A stretch of 64,000 bases of DNA. Source: Aulosira sp. FACHB-615. Its GTDB lineage: Bacteria; Cyanobacteriota; Cyanobacteriia; Cyanobacteriales; Nostocaceae. The translations under genes and the position numbers were made by a program. The notes beneath the pieces were generated by a model that saw nothing but the letters and a program-made list of their open reading frames with translations, was not told where the DNA came from and ran no database searches. This document shows, piece by piece, positions 45,279 through 54,173 of the stretch (its first letter is position 1; every line of letters starts with the position of its first letter). The DNA is taken from contig NZ_JACJSE010000005.1 of NCBI RefSeq assembly GCF_014698045.1, positions 310,001 to 374,000 of the forward strand, in the 5' to 3' direction.

Positions 45279-45549
45279 AAAAGTTCTGAGTTCAAAGTGC
45301 TGAGAAATCCACAAATTCATATCAAGTTGCAGTCAAAAATAGTAACCTGGGGTGGGAGTAGCGAGTAGGGTAGGGGACAGGAGAAAAATGTTATACTCCA
45401 CACTCAGCACTCACACTTCGACTGCGCTCAGTGTACAGTACTCAGCACTTTCAATCTGGTGAGTTTGAATATTTCTTAGGACTCAGCACTTAACCCTCTG
45501 CACTGCGATAACATAACTTTTAAGCGTTGATTTTTATTCAGGAATAGCC
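45279..45549. repeat. intergenic heptamer repeats with palindromic block
   Basis: CACTCAGCACT-type words occur at about 45400-45450 and 45480-45490. A CACTTCGACTGCGCTCAGTG block (about 45414-45433) is a dispersed palindromic repeat. No gene seen. Confidence 0.5.
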
Positions 45550-45837
45550 GTGTTGGAAGCGATTATATTTCTCATTCACGGGATGCAAAAATTTTTAGTA
45601 CCTATTTGTTTTGTTGTAGCATGGGGTTTAATGATTCTCGTGGCGTGGAGTTTGTGGAGTACAGCACGAGATAGTGTCGCCACAGCCAAACAAATGCACC
45701 AAATTCCCTGTCCTGGGTGCCAGTTTTTTACCGATGACTATCGCCTCAAATGTACAGTACACCCTTCTGTCGCCAATACAGAAGATGCAATCAACTGTAT
45801 GGACTATCAAGCAAAGACAAATCCTTATTTATATTAG
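45550..45837 (+). CDS. single-span membrane protein with Cys motif, unknown
   Basis: 95 residues. One membrane span (about 14-37, FLVPICFVVAWGLMILVAWS), then a soluble tail with CPGCQFFTDDYRLKCTVHPS and a later INCMDY, four conserved-looking cysteines that could bind metal or form disulfides. GTG start. Seen as a conserved hypothetical in cyanobacteria; no function known to me. Confidence 0.65.
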   Translation: MLEAIIFLIHGMQKFLVPICFVVAWGLMILVAWSLWSTARDSVATAKQMHQIPCPGCQFFTDDYRLKCTVHPSVANTEDAINCMDYQAKTNPYLY

Positions 45838-45919
45838 GGTGTGGGGGTGTGCAGGTGTATGGGTGTAGGGGTTTATGGGTATGAGGGTGTTCTCAATTTC
45901 ATACTTCATACTTCACACT
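45838..45919. repeat. heptamer repeats
   Basis: GGGTGTG/GGGTGTA-type units at about 45838-45890, then CATACTT/CACACTT units at 45900-45926, reaching the end of the dehydrogenase gene. Confidence 0.65.
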
Positions 45920-46879
45920 TCACACTTTACTAATTTCCAACAACACTTTTAAAACGCCCCGACGTTGTGCTGCTGCAAAAGCTGTAAGACCTTCTGTCAG
46001 GGGATAATGGGCATGAATTAAAGGTTTTACGTCTACTTTTTCTGCTGCTAATAATTCTAGTGCTGCGGGGAATGGGCCACAACGGGAACCGATGAGGGTG
46101 ATTTCGTCTACCACCAAAGACGAAGCGTCTAAACTGAGGTTGCCTGCGTAGGTACTTTTCATGACTAGGGTACCACGGGGACGTAAAGCACGACGAGCGA
46201 TCGCAAATCCTTCGGGATTACCTGTACAATCTACAGCAATATCAAAAGCTTTATCTTGAACTGCATCAACTAAACCCGTTTTAATTCCTCTCGCGGCTAA
46301 GTTCGCCAGTTTTTCAAGATGACGACCCACAACCAACAAATCACAGTTAGTTAACGCCAGTGTTTGCGCTACCAGTTGACCAAGTTTACCATCGCCTACC
46401 ACTAACACGCGGTCATCGGGACAAACAACCACTTGCTGTTGAATTTCCAAAGCGGCTGCTAGAGGCTCAGTAAAAGTTGCAATATCTGTAGGTACATTAT
46501 CCGGTACAAGATGTAAGTTTTTTACGGGTAAACACAGATAATCTGCAAAAGCCCCGTGACGGTTCACAATACCCAGTACTGTACGATTTTCGCAGTGCGT
46601 CGGCTGTCCTCGAAGACAGAAGCGACAATGACCACAGGCGGCGTTAATTTCGCCTACTACCCGTTGATTAATTAAGTTCTCTGGGCCTTGTTCCACAACA
46701 CCAACAAATTCATGTCCCAAAATCCCAGTATATGGATAGTAACCACGCTGCAATTCCAGGTCAGTATTACAAATTCCCGCCCGCACAACCCGTACCAACG
46801 CTTCCCCTAATTGCGGTTCTGGAACTGGAATATCTGTGCGTAGTTGCAGTTGTTGGTTTTCAAGCCAGAGTCCTTTCAT
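45920..46879 (-). CDS. zinc-dependent alcohol dehydrogenase (MDR family)
   Basis: 319 residues. Catalytic zinc site: Cys in AGICNTDLELQRGYY and GHEFVGVVE; structural zinc site CGHCRFCLRGQPTHC; Rossmann loop VVGDGKLGQLVAQ. Shorter than typical 340-360-residue members, with a compact C-terminus. It oxidises or reduces an unknown alcohol/aldehyde or polyol. The gene stands alone. Confidence 0.88.
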   Translation of the reverse strand: MKGLWLENQQLQLRTDIPVPEPQLGEALVRVVRAGICNTDLELQRGYYPYTGILGHEFVGVVEQGPENLINQRVVGEINAACGHCRFCLRGQPTHCENRTVLGIVNRHGAFADYLCLPVKNLHLVPDNVPTDIATFTEPLAAALEIQQQVVVCPDDRVLVVGDGKLGQLVAQTLALTNCDLLVVGRHLEKLANLAARGIKTGLVDAVQDKAFDIAVDCTGNPEGFAIARRALRPRGTLVMKSTYAGNLSLDASSLVVDEITLIGSRCGPFPAALELLAAEKVDVKPLIHAHYPLTEGLTAFAAAQRRGVLKVLLEISKV

Positions 46880-46936
46880 ACTACTTTACTGGTAGATACT
46901 GTACTCACCGGTGATTAGTATAGCAGTCTTATTGGG

Positions 46937-46980
46937 GAAGGGGATGAGAGGGACAAGGGGGACAAGGGGGACAAGGGAGG
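46937..46980. repeat. GGGACAA tandem repeats
   Basis: Three to four GGGGGACAA-type units upstream of the dehydrogenase gene; part of the heptamer repeat population. Confidence 0.6.
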
Positions 46981-47008
46981 TGTTGAGACTGTTCTAATTA
47001 CTTTGTGT

Positions 47009-47608
47009 TTAACTCTGCATTGCTAAATTTTTATCAATCTGAGCAAATTCAGTCTTTTCCTGAGAAAAATTAATTTCAAATTTACTTAACCAAATTATCA
47101 AATCTTCCGAATGAATAGCAATTTCGCTACCTAAAGTTTTGATATAAAGTAACCCATCACTAATAATTAAATCTCGGATAGGATACCAAGAATCACGATT
47201 TTGAATGAGTAAATCTAAAGGAATAGTACTTCTTAAAACCTGCTTGCGATATTTCCACCAAGCACGCCATAACAATACAGATTGAGTACAGTGCATCTGA
47301 TAGCCCTTCGGCACTTCGCAATATTGATAATGATAAAAACCGCGATTGTCTATCTCACCTTTAATCAGATAACTATAATCTAATAATGTCTGATTTATTG
47401 ATTCCCAGTAAGATGAATTTGGCTGAACTAAAAACTCCGAAGCTGGATGATTTAAATTGGCGGTAGCAATCACGCCTTGAGACTTTGCTGTTAGTTGATT
47501 AGTTTTATAGACGGTTTGTGCTGTTAAAGCCGGGTTAGATAATAAAATGTCTTTTTTTTGGATGCTTTGGTCTACGAACTCACGGATTAGCTCTAGATTG
47601 GATAACAT
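47009..47608 (-). CDS. hypothetical protein
   Basis: 199 residues, no recognised family, no signal or membrane segment. Residues 30-120 are rich in aromatic and polar residues (GFYHYQYCEVPKGYQMHCTQ, LLWRAWWKYRKQVL), and the C-terminus has IRDLIISDGLLYIKTLGSEI. AGGTG upstream supports the ATG at 47608. The W/Y-rich centre resembles small DNA-binding accessory proteins only in general character; no claim is made. Confidence 0.5.
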   Translation of the reverse strand: MLSNLELIREFVDQSIQKKDILLSNPALTAQTVYKTNQLTAKSQGVIATANLNHPASEFLVQPNSSYWESINQTLLDYSYLIKGEIDNRGFYHYQYCEVPKGYQMHCTQSVLLWRAWWKYRKQVLRSTIPLDLLIQNRDSWYPIRDLIISDGLLYIKTLGSEIAIHSEDLIIWLSKFEINFSQEKTEFAQIDKNLAMQS

Positions 47609-47724
47609 ACACCTATGGTTAATTACTGAGTCAGGGTTAGATTATGTAACTTATAAGTTTCAATAGGTATTCAACCCAATCAGGATTATTAAATAGGAAT
47701 TACCCAAAAAAGTTGTTTGTTAAG

Positions 47725-47787
47725 AATGGGTATAAGGGTGTGAGGGTGTAGGGGTGTAATTATTCAAGATCCTTACACCCTATACCC
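47725..47787. repeat. inverted heptamer repeat
   Basis: AATGGGTATAAGGGTGT faces ACACCCTATACCCATT with a loop of about 30 bases; a hairpin made of GGGTGTA-type heptamers. Confidence 0.6.
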
Positions 47788-47813
47788 ATTCATTTGTGTG
47801 TAAGTCCTGTTCA

Positions 47814-47851
47814 AGCAAAAAAGCCTAAACCCAAAAGATGGATTTAGGCTT
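47814..47851 (-). terminator. rho-independent terminator of the IMPase-like gene
   Basis: On the minus strand the arms AAGCCTAAA and TTTAGGCTT (47843-47851 and 47821-47829) are followed by TTTTTT, 25 bases after the stop of the gene at 47876. Confidence 0.75.
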
Positions 47852-47875
47852 GTTCTATCAGTGTTTTGATGAATC

Positions 47876-48682
47876 TTAAATTTTCAACTCTTTGAGAAAT
47901 GGTTCAAAAACGATCGCCAATTCTGAACGGCTGAGAACTAGGGTAGGATAAGAGCGATCGCTATAATCTTCTCCTGTAATCAATGGAAATGGCTCTGATT
48001 TAAGAGAATTCCAACTCCCACCAGCCGCTTGCACAATTACCCAAGCGCCGGCTAAGTCCCAAACTTTTGGTGTCGCTTCAATTCCACCCAACACTGCGCC
48101 AGTCGCAACGGTGAGAAAGTTATAACTCGCCACACCCAACATCCGAATTTTGCAGGGAAATTTTGGTTGAATAACGGCTGTACTGCGGGAACAAAGGTTA
48201 AAAAAGTGATGACTGCTGGGAGCATCCGCACTGGTATGTATGGGATGATTGTTGAGAAATGCGCCAGTGGGTGTTGCTAACCCAGATGTACCTTGCCAAA
48301 AACCGTGAAAAGTTTGCCCTAATGGCGGTACGTGAATATACCCAAAAACAGGCGTACCTTGATACAGCAAAGCCAAAGAAATCGACCAAATTGGAATACC
48401 ACGGGTAAAATTCGTTGTCCCATCTAAAGGATCAATTACCCAACACCATTCTGTCCCCGGAAAGGTCTTGTCAGATTCTTCGCTGAGAATACCATAACCA
48501 GAAAAATTAGCGGCGATCGCATCCCGAATTTCTTGATCTGCCCATTTATCGGCGCGTGTTACCAAACTACCATCCGCTTTTTGTAAAGCCTGCACCTGTC
48601 CAAAATCTTGCATCAGTTGTTTGCACACCCTGGTAGTTGTAGTCTGGGCAAAATCAAGCACCGTTAACCAAAAATCATTCAT
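47876..48682 (-). CDS. inositol monophosphatase family protein
   Basis: 268 residues, Mg-dependent phosphatase fold. Motif ILSEESDKTFPG, the metal motif DPLDGTTNFTRGIP, and WDLAGAWVIVQAAGG are all intact. Could be inositol-1-phosphatase, or act on histidinol phosphate, fructose-1,6-bisphosphate or PAP; the exact substrate is not decidable here. Followed by a terminator. Confidence 0.9.
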   Translation of the reverse strand: MNDFWLTVLDFAQTTTTRVCKQLMQDFGQVQALQKADGSLVTRADKWADQEIRDAIAANFSGYGILSEESDKTFPGTEWCWVIDPLDGTTNFTRGIPIWSISLALLYQGTPVFGYIHVPPLGQTFHGFWQGTSGLATPTGAFLNNHPIHTSADAPSSHHFFNLCSRSTAVIQPKFPCKIRMLGVASYNFLTVATGAVLGGIEATPKVWDLAGAWVIVQAAGGSWNSLKSEPFPLITGEDYSDRSYPTLVLSRSELAIVFEPFLKELKI

Positions 48683-48725
48683 TGCAATGGTGGGGAGTGG
48701 GGAGTTGGGAGTGGGGAGTAGGAAG

Positions 48726-48866
48726 CTTTCAAGGGCAGGCTTTTTTTATTAGACAAATTTTTGGGCTTTTAAAACCAAAATTATTGTCTGAACAGTTAAA
48801 ACTACGTTTCATAATTGAGAATATTCTCAACTATTTATCGAAGGTTTAAAAACCTGCCCTTGAAAG
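48726..48866. mobile_element. MITE-like element with 14-bp perfect terminal inverted repeats
   Basis: CTTTCAAGGGCAGG at 48726-48739 and its inverse complement at 48853-48866, extended inwards by a T/A run with few mismatches. 141 bases, non-coding, with an internal perfect 16-base palindrome TTGAGAATATTCTCAA (48815-48830). Lies between the IMPase-like gene and the transporter gene, embedded in GGGAGT/GGGAGTA repeats. Confidence 0.65.
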
Positions 48867-48953
48867 GGAGTAGGAAGTGGGAATGATCATTTCAGACTAG
48901 CCTGCGGCAAGCCGCTAAAAGCGTCTACATACTTCACACTTCAGACTTTAAAA

Positions 48954-50387
48954 TTAGTCTAGATCGCTTTCTAAGACAGATGCGATCGCTTGTTTGGTAC
49001 TTGTTTGAAATTCTGTAATGTTGACGCGGTTGAGGAACCCAATTGAAAGTACCATTCCCACTGCTTCTAAGGCAAATACTAGCCCATAAGCTAATTCTAA
49101 ACTGGGCAAAGTTCTCCGACCAATATCCAAAAGTGTACCGCCAATCACCACAGCAAGACCCCTAGAAATCGACTGCGCCAGTCCCCACGCACCAATAAAC
49201 GTCCCGGCGGCTTCGGCGGCGGTCAAATCCAACATCAAGCTAATTGCTGCTGTAGTTAAGAAACCAGTCGCTAAACCAAACAACACCAACCCAAATTTTA
49301 AGAAAGCTACATTGGCGGTAAATCCCGAAATTCCCAATAATGCGGCACATAAAGCCACCAACATACAACCTAACCTGGCGCTGCGGCGTTTACCCAAACG
49401 TGGCACAATCAAAAATCCAGCCACAGCATAAGCAACTAGCAAACCCATACCGTAATAAATATTCAATTTGGTGCTTTCCGCCAACGGCATTTTAAACACC
49501 TGACCGGCATAAGGTTCTAAAATTGGGTCTTGCATAAACAAGCACAGCGTCATCACCACCAAAAAGGTGAAAAACAAACCTGTTTGGGGACTGGCTGTTA
49601 AGATTTTCCACGCTGCATTTAGGGTAATGCTGTCTTCGCGGTTGACTAGTGTAGAACGGCTGGAATATTGGGAGTATTTTTTTTCAACACCGAATGTGGC
49701 TGCGATCGCCAATCCAAAGACAATCGCTGGCACAATTGTAAATAATCGGTTGATTGATGCCTGTAATGTTTCTGGAGTTGCTTCTGGAGTTAATTGCCTG
49801 AGTAAGCTAGAACTAATAATTGCGCCGACAATGATTCCCACCATCAGCATTGACCAAACTACACCCACGACTTTAGAACGGTTATCTTCTTCCGACACAT
49901 CCACCAATAAAGCCGCGAAAGCTGTACCACTAGCGCAAATTGCCAAACCGTAAATTGCAAAAATTAAAGATAGCAGCGCAGTCCAGCCGATAGTGTCAGT
50001 TGTCCAAGTCCAGCCACCAGAAATACTCGCAGCATTATTTAACTGCCACATTACTTGTACCGCTAAAAAAGCCGCGATCGCAAATATCGCCGCCCCCACC
50101 CATACATAAGCTGTCCGGTGATAACCCCACAACGGTTTCGCATCCGATATCTGACCAAACCAAATCCGCGAAGGCGACACAAACGCAGGTAAAGCCAGCA
50201 CCAACGCCACCAACGTCGCCGGAATCGCTATTTCTTGAATCATCACCCTGTTGAGTACACCCAGAGTCAAGATAGACATCATACTCAAGCCCATTTGAAA
50301 CAAGCCAAGCCGAAACATAGTCGGCAAATTGACCCTTGGCGCAACTGGGTATTTTGTTTCACTATCAAATACTTCACCGCTTGTCAT
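48954..50387 (-). CDS. BCD/PucC-family MFS transporter (chlorophyll-related)
   Basis: 477 residues with 12 predicted spans, PucC/BCH2 type (LPTMFRLGLFQMGLSMMSIL, PSRIWFGQISDAKPLWGYHR, TTAAISLMLDLTAAEAAGTF, GAWGLAQSISRGLAVVIGGT). PucC/LhaA relatives serve light-harvesting complex assembly or (bacterio)chlorophyll delivery in purple bacteria; in cyanobacteria the role is not settled. Found 3.7 kb from chlG, on the other strand. Confidence 0.87.
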   Translation of the reverse strand: MTSGEVFDSETKYPVAPRVNLPTMFRLGLFQMGLSMMSILTLGVLNRVMIQEIAIPATLVALVLALPAFVSPSRIWFGQISDAKPLWGYHRTAYVWVGAAIFAIAAFLAVQVMWQLNNAASISGGWTWTTDTIGWTALLSLIFAIYGLAICASGTAFAALLVDVSEEDNRSKVVGVVWSMLMVGIIVGAIISSSLLRQLTPEATPETLQASINRLFTIVPAIVFGLAIAATFGVEKKYSQYSSRSTLVNREDSITLNAAWKILTASPQTGLFFTFLVVMTLCLFMQDPILEPYAGQVFKMPLAESTKLNIYYGMGLLVAYAVAGFLIVPRLGKRRSARLGCMLVALCAALLGISGFTANVAFLKFGLVLFGLATGFLTTAAISLMLDLTAAEAAGTFIGAWGLAQSISRGLAVVIGGTLLDIGRRTLPSLELAYGLVFALEAVGMVLSIGFLNRVNITEFQTSTKQAIASVLESDLD

Positions 50388-50513
50388 AGTTAGTTTTTTG
50401 GATGGTTTATCAAAATAGTCTCTCTTTAATTAAAGATAAACTGTTCGATATTCCAAAAAAAACAGTCATTTCAGTGCATCAATTTTTATATTTGGCGGAG
50501 AGGTGCTTTAAAT

Positions 50514-50882
50514 TTATAGAATTTCATCTACCAGAACCGTACCACCCTCACAAAAATCTATGCTGAGATGATAATCTTCAAGCAAGGCAGTTCCAATAAG
50601 TGGACGGCGACCCATTGCTAGTGCTGCAATATTACGATCAACACCATTCCATACAATTGTTGCTAAATAAACATCGGTTGCCACACTGGAATTATTAGCT
50701 AGGTTGGCGTTGATATTTATGAGGTAAGGCAAACCAAGAGTAGCAATTACAGAAGGCGGCAAAGTTAAGAACCCTTCAAACCCTGTATCAATAACGCATT
50801 CGATTTCTACACCTGAACCTTCTGGGGGAAGAATAATCAAACTCATTCTTGCCTGAAGTCCAACTACATTTCCGTGTATCAC
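50514..50882 (-). CDS. retropepsin-like (clan AA) aspartic protease
   Basis: 122 residues. The DTG motif is in CVIDTGFEGFLTLPPSVIAT; the rest is a beta-rich single-lobe pepsin fold (ATDVYLATIVWNGVDRN, GTALLEDYHLSIDF). GTG start overlaps the stop of the upstream gene as GTGA, showing tight coupling. Single-lobe members act as dimers. Role unknown. Confidence 0.8.
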   Translation of the reverse strand: MIHGNVVGLQARMSLIILPPEGSGVEIECVIDTGFEGFLTLPPSVIATLGLPYLININANLANNSSVATDVYLATIVWNGVDRNIAALAMGRRPLIGTALLEDYHLSIDFCEGGTVLVDEIL

Positions 50883-51151
50883 TGTGCCGTCCTGAGCAGT
50901 GTACCACCAACTGCATAAACGGCATCATAACCAATTCTTTCTCCCCAAAGTGCTGCATTGGGTTGCTTGGATTTTAATCGCAGACTCGTTTCGACTAAAT
51001 CATCACCGATTTCGTAATCTCCCGTTTCAACATTAATCGAGATAATTTTGCCAATGTTTTCTTGTGTCTCAACTTTGGCACGGATACTTTTTTCGTAGAT
51101 TTCCTTTCCACGCCGAGCGACTTCTTGGCTACTAAGTGTTGGGTGGGACAT
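50879..51151 (-). CDS. small partner protein of the aspartic protease, unknown
   Basis: 90 residues with VARRGKEIYEKSIRAKVETQ and KIISINVETGDYEIGDD, a pattern I recall from many cyanobacterial two-gene units with a clan AA protease; its function is unknown. AAGGGGA eight bases before the ATG at 51151. It shares a four-base overlap with the protease gene. The layout is antitoxin-like, but no toxin activity is established. Confidence 0.65.
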   Translation of the reverse strand: MSHPTLSSQEVARRGKEIYEKSIRAKVETQENIGKIISINVETGDYEIGDDLVETSLRLKSKQPNAALWGERIGYDAVYAVGGTLLRTAQ

Positions 51152-51403
51152 AAATAAATCCCCTTCTTAAGCGGCTAGATTCTTCACTTAATTCTACAGC
51201 ACTAAACCATACTCGAAATTTACAACTGCTAAGGTATCGCCATCGACCTTACACTTTGCTTTGTTCTACTCAGAAATTTATGTAGGCTCTGAGTGTGGGA
51301 AAGCATTTGTTGCATCTTACCCAATGAATACAACCAGAAGGTTAGCTCTGCTGCCTTAGAAACACCTAGTTAACTCTCTAGTCAAAACTAAATCAAAAAA
51401 AAT

Positions 51404-51679
51404 ATGAAAAATCTTAGATATGATAATAAGCCAAAAAATGATGGGTTTATCACTCAAACAAGACAGCTTGTTGGCAAAGCTGTGGAGCATTCAACGCCAC
51501 TCGTAATTTCCGGCAGTTTGATTCTGATAGCCGCAATTTTTTCTGGATTCTGGGTTATTAGCAAAAGCGAGTGTGGAGGCTCGTTCAGCTATAAATTTTC
51601 GCCCTACTCTCAAGAGTTCCTTTTAAAAAAGGAAAATTGTCGACCACCCCAAACTACAACTAAAGTAAAGGAACCCTAA
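51404..51679 (+). CDS. single-span membrane protein, unknown
   Basis: 91 residues. A polar N-terminus, one membrane span (about 32-52, PLVISGSLILIAAIFSGFWV) and a short tail with two cysteines (SECGGSFSYKFSP ... KENCRPP). Possibly anchored with a periplasmic tail. No family recognised. Moderate support as a real gene: proper ATG, isolated plus-strand frame. Confidence 0.45.
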   Translation: MKNLRYDNKPKNDGFITQTRQLVGKAVEHSTPLVISGSLILIAAIFSGFWVISKSECGGSFSYKFSPYSQEFLLKKENCRPPQTTTKVKEP

Positions 51680-51740
51680 TCACTCAACCAATCAAGTTGT
51701 AGGTTATACCAACTCTACGAGAAATTTCTCTCTATAAATC

Positions 51741-51772
51741 TTGTAGAGACGTTGTATGCAACGTCTCTACAA
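51741..51772. repeat. dispersed palindrome
   Basis: TTGTAGAGACGTTG (51741-51754) and CAACGTCTCTACAA (51759-51772), 14 exact bases with a 4-base loop. The same core (AGAGACGTT) forms the hairpin after rnj. Confidence 0.8.
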
Positions 51773-51902
51773 CAACCGACAAATGGCATCTTTATCAGGG
51801 AACAGTGTGAGGTATAAGAGTTGGGGAAACAGTTAGGGGCTGAGTTAAAGAAAAGACTGGCATAGTAAACTGCGATCGCACAAACATCACATAGCATTGA
51901 CC

Positions 51903-51953
51903 AACGCTACACTAAAAAAGTGAAGAAATGTAAATGTATAGATATTGCGATCG
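51903..51953. repeat. 51-bp repeat, left copy (matches aldo/keto reductase upstream)
   Basis: Matches 54881-54931 at 48 of 51 bases. In the right copy it is the leader directly before the aldo/keto reductase start; here it runs into a PIN-gene remnant at a HIP1 site. Confidence 0.8.
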
Positions 51954-52066
51954 CACTCCGTCTATAACAATCAAACGTAAATTGTTGGGTATCGGCGGTA
52001 GCTAAAGTCAACTGGTGGTAAACTGCGGTAGTTGCAATCAAGCGATCGCCTGGGCTTGATGTGGTA
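51947..52066 (-). pseudogene. remnant of the 3' end of a PIN-domain (VapC) gene
   Basis: Two blocks match the right-hand PIN gene: 51947-51989 to its downstream flank (54131-54173), and 51990-52066 to coding bases 54215-54292 including ACTGGTGGTAAACTGCGGTA. A 40-base piece with the stop codon is deleted. It contains a HIP1 site. Non-functional. Confidence 0.8.
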
Positions 52067-52282
52067 ATCGGACTAGCAGTGCAATGGATTTTCTGTTAGT
52101 CCGCGTGGTGCGCCAAGCGCAGCGCAAGCGCGATAGGCGGACTTTGTTTTTATAGCAGCGAATTCCATTCGTCGGGGCTAGTGCATGATGTGTGTATACC
52201 TCTTTTGAGGTAGTATAGAGTGCTGCATACTTATCTTTAGTATATTTTGGTCAAGCAAGATTTAATTCTAATAGGTTCGCCA
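52067..52282. other. upstream region of the methyltransferase gene
   Basis: Contains a REP-like hairpin: AGTCCGC (52098) and GCGGACT (52137) around a GC-rich CGCCAAGCGCAGCGCAAGCG core. Downstream of it is an AT-rich leader with possible TATAGA-like elements near 52212. No gene seen. Confidence 0.5.
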
Positions 52283-54088
52283 ATGGCAGAAGCAGCACTA
52301 AATATTACTTTGGCATCTGAGGAAATTTTGATTCAGGAGTTAGGGTTAGTAGATCAAAATAACCCGCAAACTTGGAAGAATAAGCTGATTCTTGGTGATT
52401 GTTTAGAAGTACTCCAAAAGCTTCCTTCTGCAAGCGTTGATTTAATTATCACTTCGCCTCCCTATGCTGATAGTCGGAAAAAAACCTATGGAGGAATTTC
52501 TCCCGATGAATATACAAATTGGTTTCTTTCAAGAGCTTTAGAACTAAAAAGAGTCCTCAAACCAGAAGGTTCCTTCATTCTTAATATTAAAGAGAAAGTT
52601 GTTGATGGTCAAAGACATTCATACGTGTTGAATTTAATTTTAGGAATGCAGCAGCAAGGATGGTTATGGACTGAAGAATATATATGGCATAAAAAAAATA
52701 GTTATCCTGGCAAATGGTCTAATCGTTTTCGAGATTCTTGGGAGCGTTGTTTACACTTTAACAAGCAAAAGAAATTTAAGATGTATCAGGAATCTGTTAT
52801 GGTTCCTATGGGAGATTGGGCAAAGTCCCGGCTCAAGAATTTGAGCGAGACAGATAAAAGACGGGATAATTCTAAAGTTGACAGTGGATTTGGTAAAAAT
52901 ATTTCTAATTGGGTAGAGCGGAAAATGGCCTATCCAACAAATGTTTTACATTTAGCAACTGAATGTGGAAATAAAAATCATAGTGCAGCTTTTCCTAAAA
53001 CTCTCCCCTCATGGTTTATCAAGCTATTCACTGATGTAAATGATGTAGTACTCGACCCATTTGCAGGTTCAGGAACATCTTGCATAGCTGCTAAAGAGCT
53101 AGGCAGAAATTATGTAGGAATTGAAATTAAAAGAGAATATTGTGAATTAGCCGAACTGAATATTAAAACGGCAGTTTCTCATACTCAAATTTTAAATAAC
53201 GGTAATCAAAATCATGAGGAATTAAATGTGGCTGGCTCAAACTCTGAAATTTATCATGATTATTTGATTCGATACGTTCTTACACCTTTCTATGACAAAA
53301 GATTTGAGAAGTTGAGCAAATTAAGGCTCAAAGATGTTCTGAAACGTAAAAACCCTTATTTATTCAAGGCGAAAAATATTGAACGCGCCCAAGATTTTGT
53401 TGATAGTATAATTACTGCATTCCTTTCTTCACAGGAAGAAACCATCTTTGGCAATTTGTTAGAAGGCTTTGCAATACATATAGCTGAAACTTTGTACGGT
53501 GGTTTTAAGTCAAAGCTCAACAGTATCGATCTAGAGTTTAGCAGGGATGAAAATTATTATATTGTAGGAATTAAATCTGGTACTAATTGGGGTAATTCTG
53601 ACCAAATTAGTAAGATGAAAGACAATTTTAAAAAAGCCAGACAGTATTTAATCAAACAAGGTGTTACAAGCAATATCATTGCGGTTAATGGTTGTATGTA
53701 TGGCAAAGATAGTAATCCTTTAAAGAAAGATGTAGATACTGATAAAACATATTTTAAATATGCAGGGCAAGAGTTTTGGGAATTTATCTCAGAAAATCTC
53801 AACCTTTATCAAGAGATGATTGTGCCTATCGGAGAAGAGGCGAAGAAAAAGGATGAAATTTTTAAGTCTACTCTGGATGCAAAAGTTAATGAGATGACTT
53901 TTGAATTTATGCAGTATTTTACGAGTAACGGTCGTATTGATTGGATTAAGCTGGTGGATTATGTCTCTAAAAAAGGAGATGTTAAATTAGAACCCATATC
54001 TCAACAGTTGACATTGGAACTAGAAGGAAGAGATTCAGATTTAGAAGAAGCTCTAGATTTAGCCGATGCGCTGGATTTTGAAGAGTAG
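52283..54088 (+). CDS. DNA methyltransferase fused to EcoO109I/PmeII-like endonuclease domain
   Basis: 601 residues from the ATG at 52283. Residues 1-300: beta-class amino-methyltransferase with motif IV TSPPY (57-61) before motif I DPFAGSGTS (258-266); SPPY fits N4-cytosine or N6-adenine modification. Residues about 325-540: EcoO109I/PmeII-like nuclease domain (KRKNPYLFKAKNI, FLSSQEETIFGNLLEGFA, SIDLEF with Asp416, YIVGIKSGTNWGNS with Lys431). So modification and putative cutting are in one protein, with no separate specificity gene nearby. The residue two before Lys431 is Gly429, not the acidic residue of a textbook (D/E)XK. Flanked by scrambled repeats and a VapBC pair. Confidence 0.85.
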   Translation: MAEAALNITLASEEILIQELGLVDQNNPQTWKNKLILGDCLEVLQKLPSASVDLIITSPPYADSRKKTYGGISPDEYTNWFLSRALELKRVLKPEGSFILNIKEKVVDGQRHSYVLNLILGMQQQGWLWTEEYIWHKKNSYPGKWSNRFRDSWERCLHFNKQKKFKMYQESVMVPMGDWAKSRLKNLSETDKRRDNSKVDSGFGKNISNWVERKMAYPTNVLHLATECGNKNHSAAFPKTLPSWFIKLFTDVNDVVLDPFAGSGTSCIAAKELGRNYVGIEIKREYCELAELNIKTAVSHTQILNNGNQNHEELNVAGSNSEIYHDYLIRYVLTPFYDKRFEKLSKLRLKDVLKRKNPYLFKAKNIERAQDFVDSIITAFLSSQEETIFGNLLEGFAIHIAETLYGGFKSKLNSIDLEFSRDENYYIVGIKSGTNWGNSDQISKMKDNFKKARQYLIKQGVTSNIIAVNGCMYGKDSNPLKKDVDTDKTYFKYAGQEFWEFISENLNLYQEMIVPIGEEAKKKDEIFKSTLDAKVNEMTFEFMQYFTSNGRIDWIKLVDYVSKKGDVKLEPISQQLTLELEGRDSDLEEALDLADALDFEE

Positions 54089-54173
54089 AACGGTTATAAG
54101 CTGAACAAAAAAAGGTTGGTATAGTAGAGAGCGATCGCTCTCCAGCTATTACAATCATCCGTAAATTTCTTGG

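Noticed and set aside
49567..50254. Two plus-strand frames opposite the PucC-like gene
   Set aside because: Antisense to a well-supported membrane protein gene; Pro/Ser/Lys-rich composition typical of shadows.
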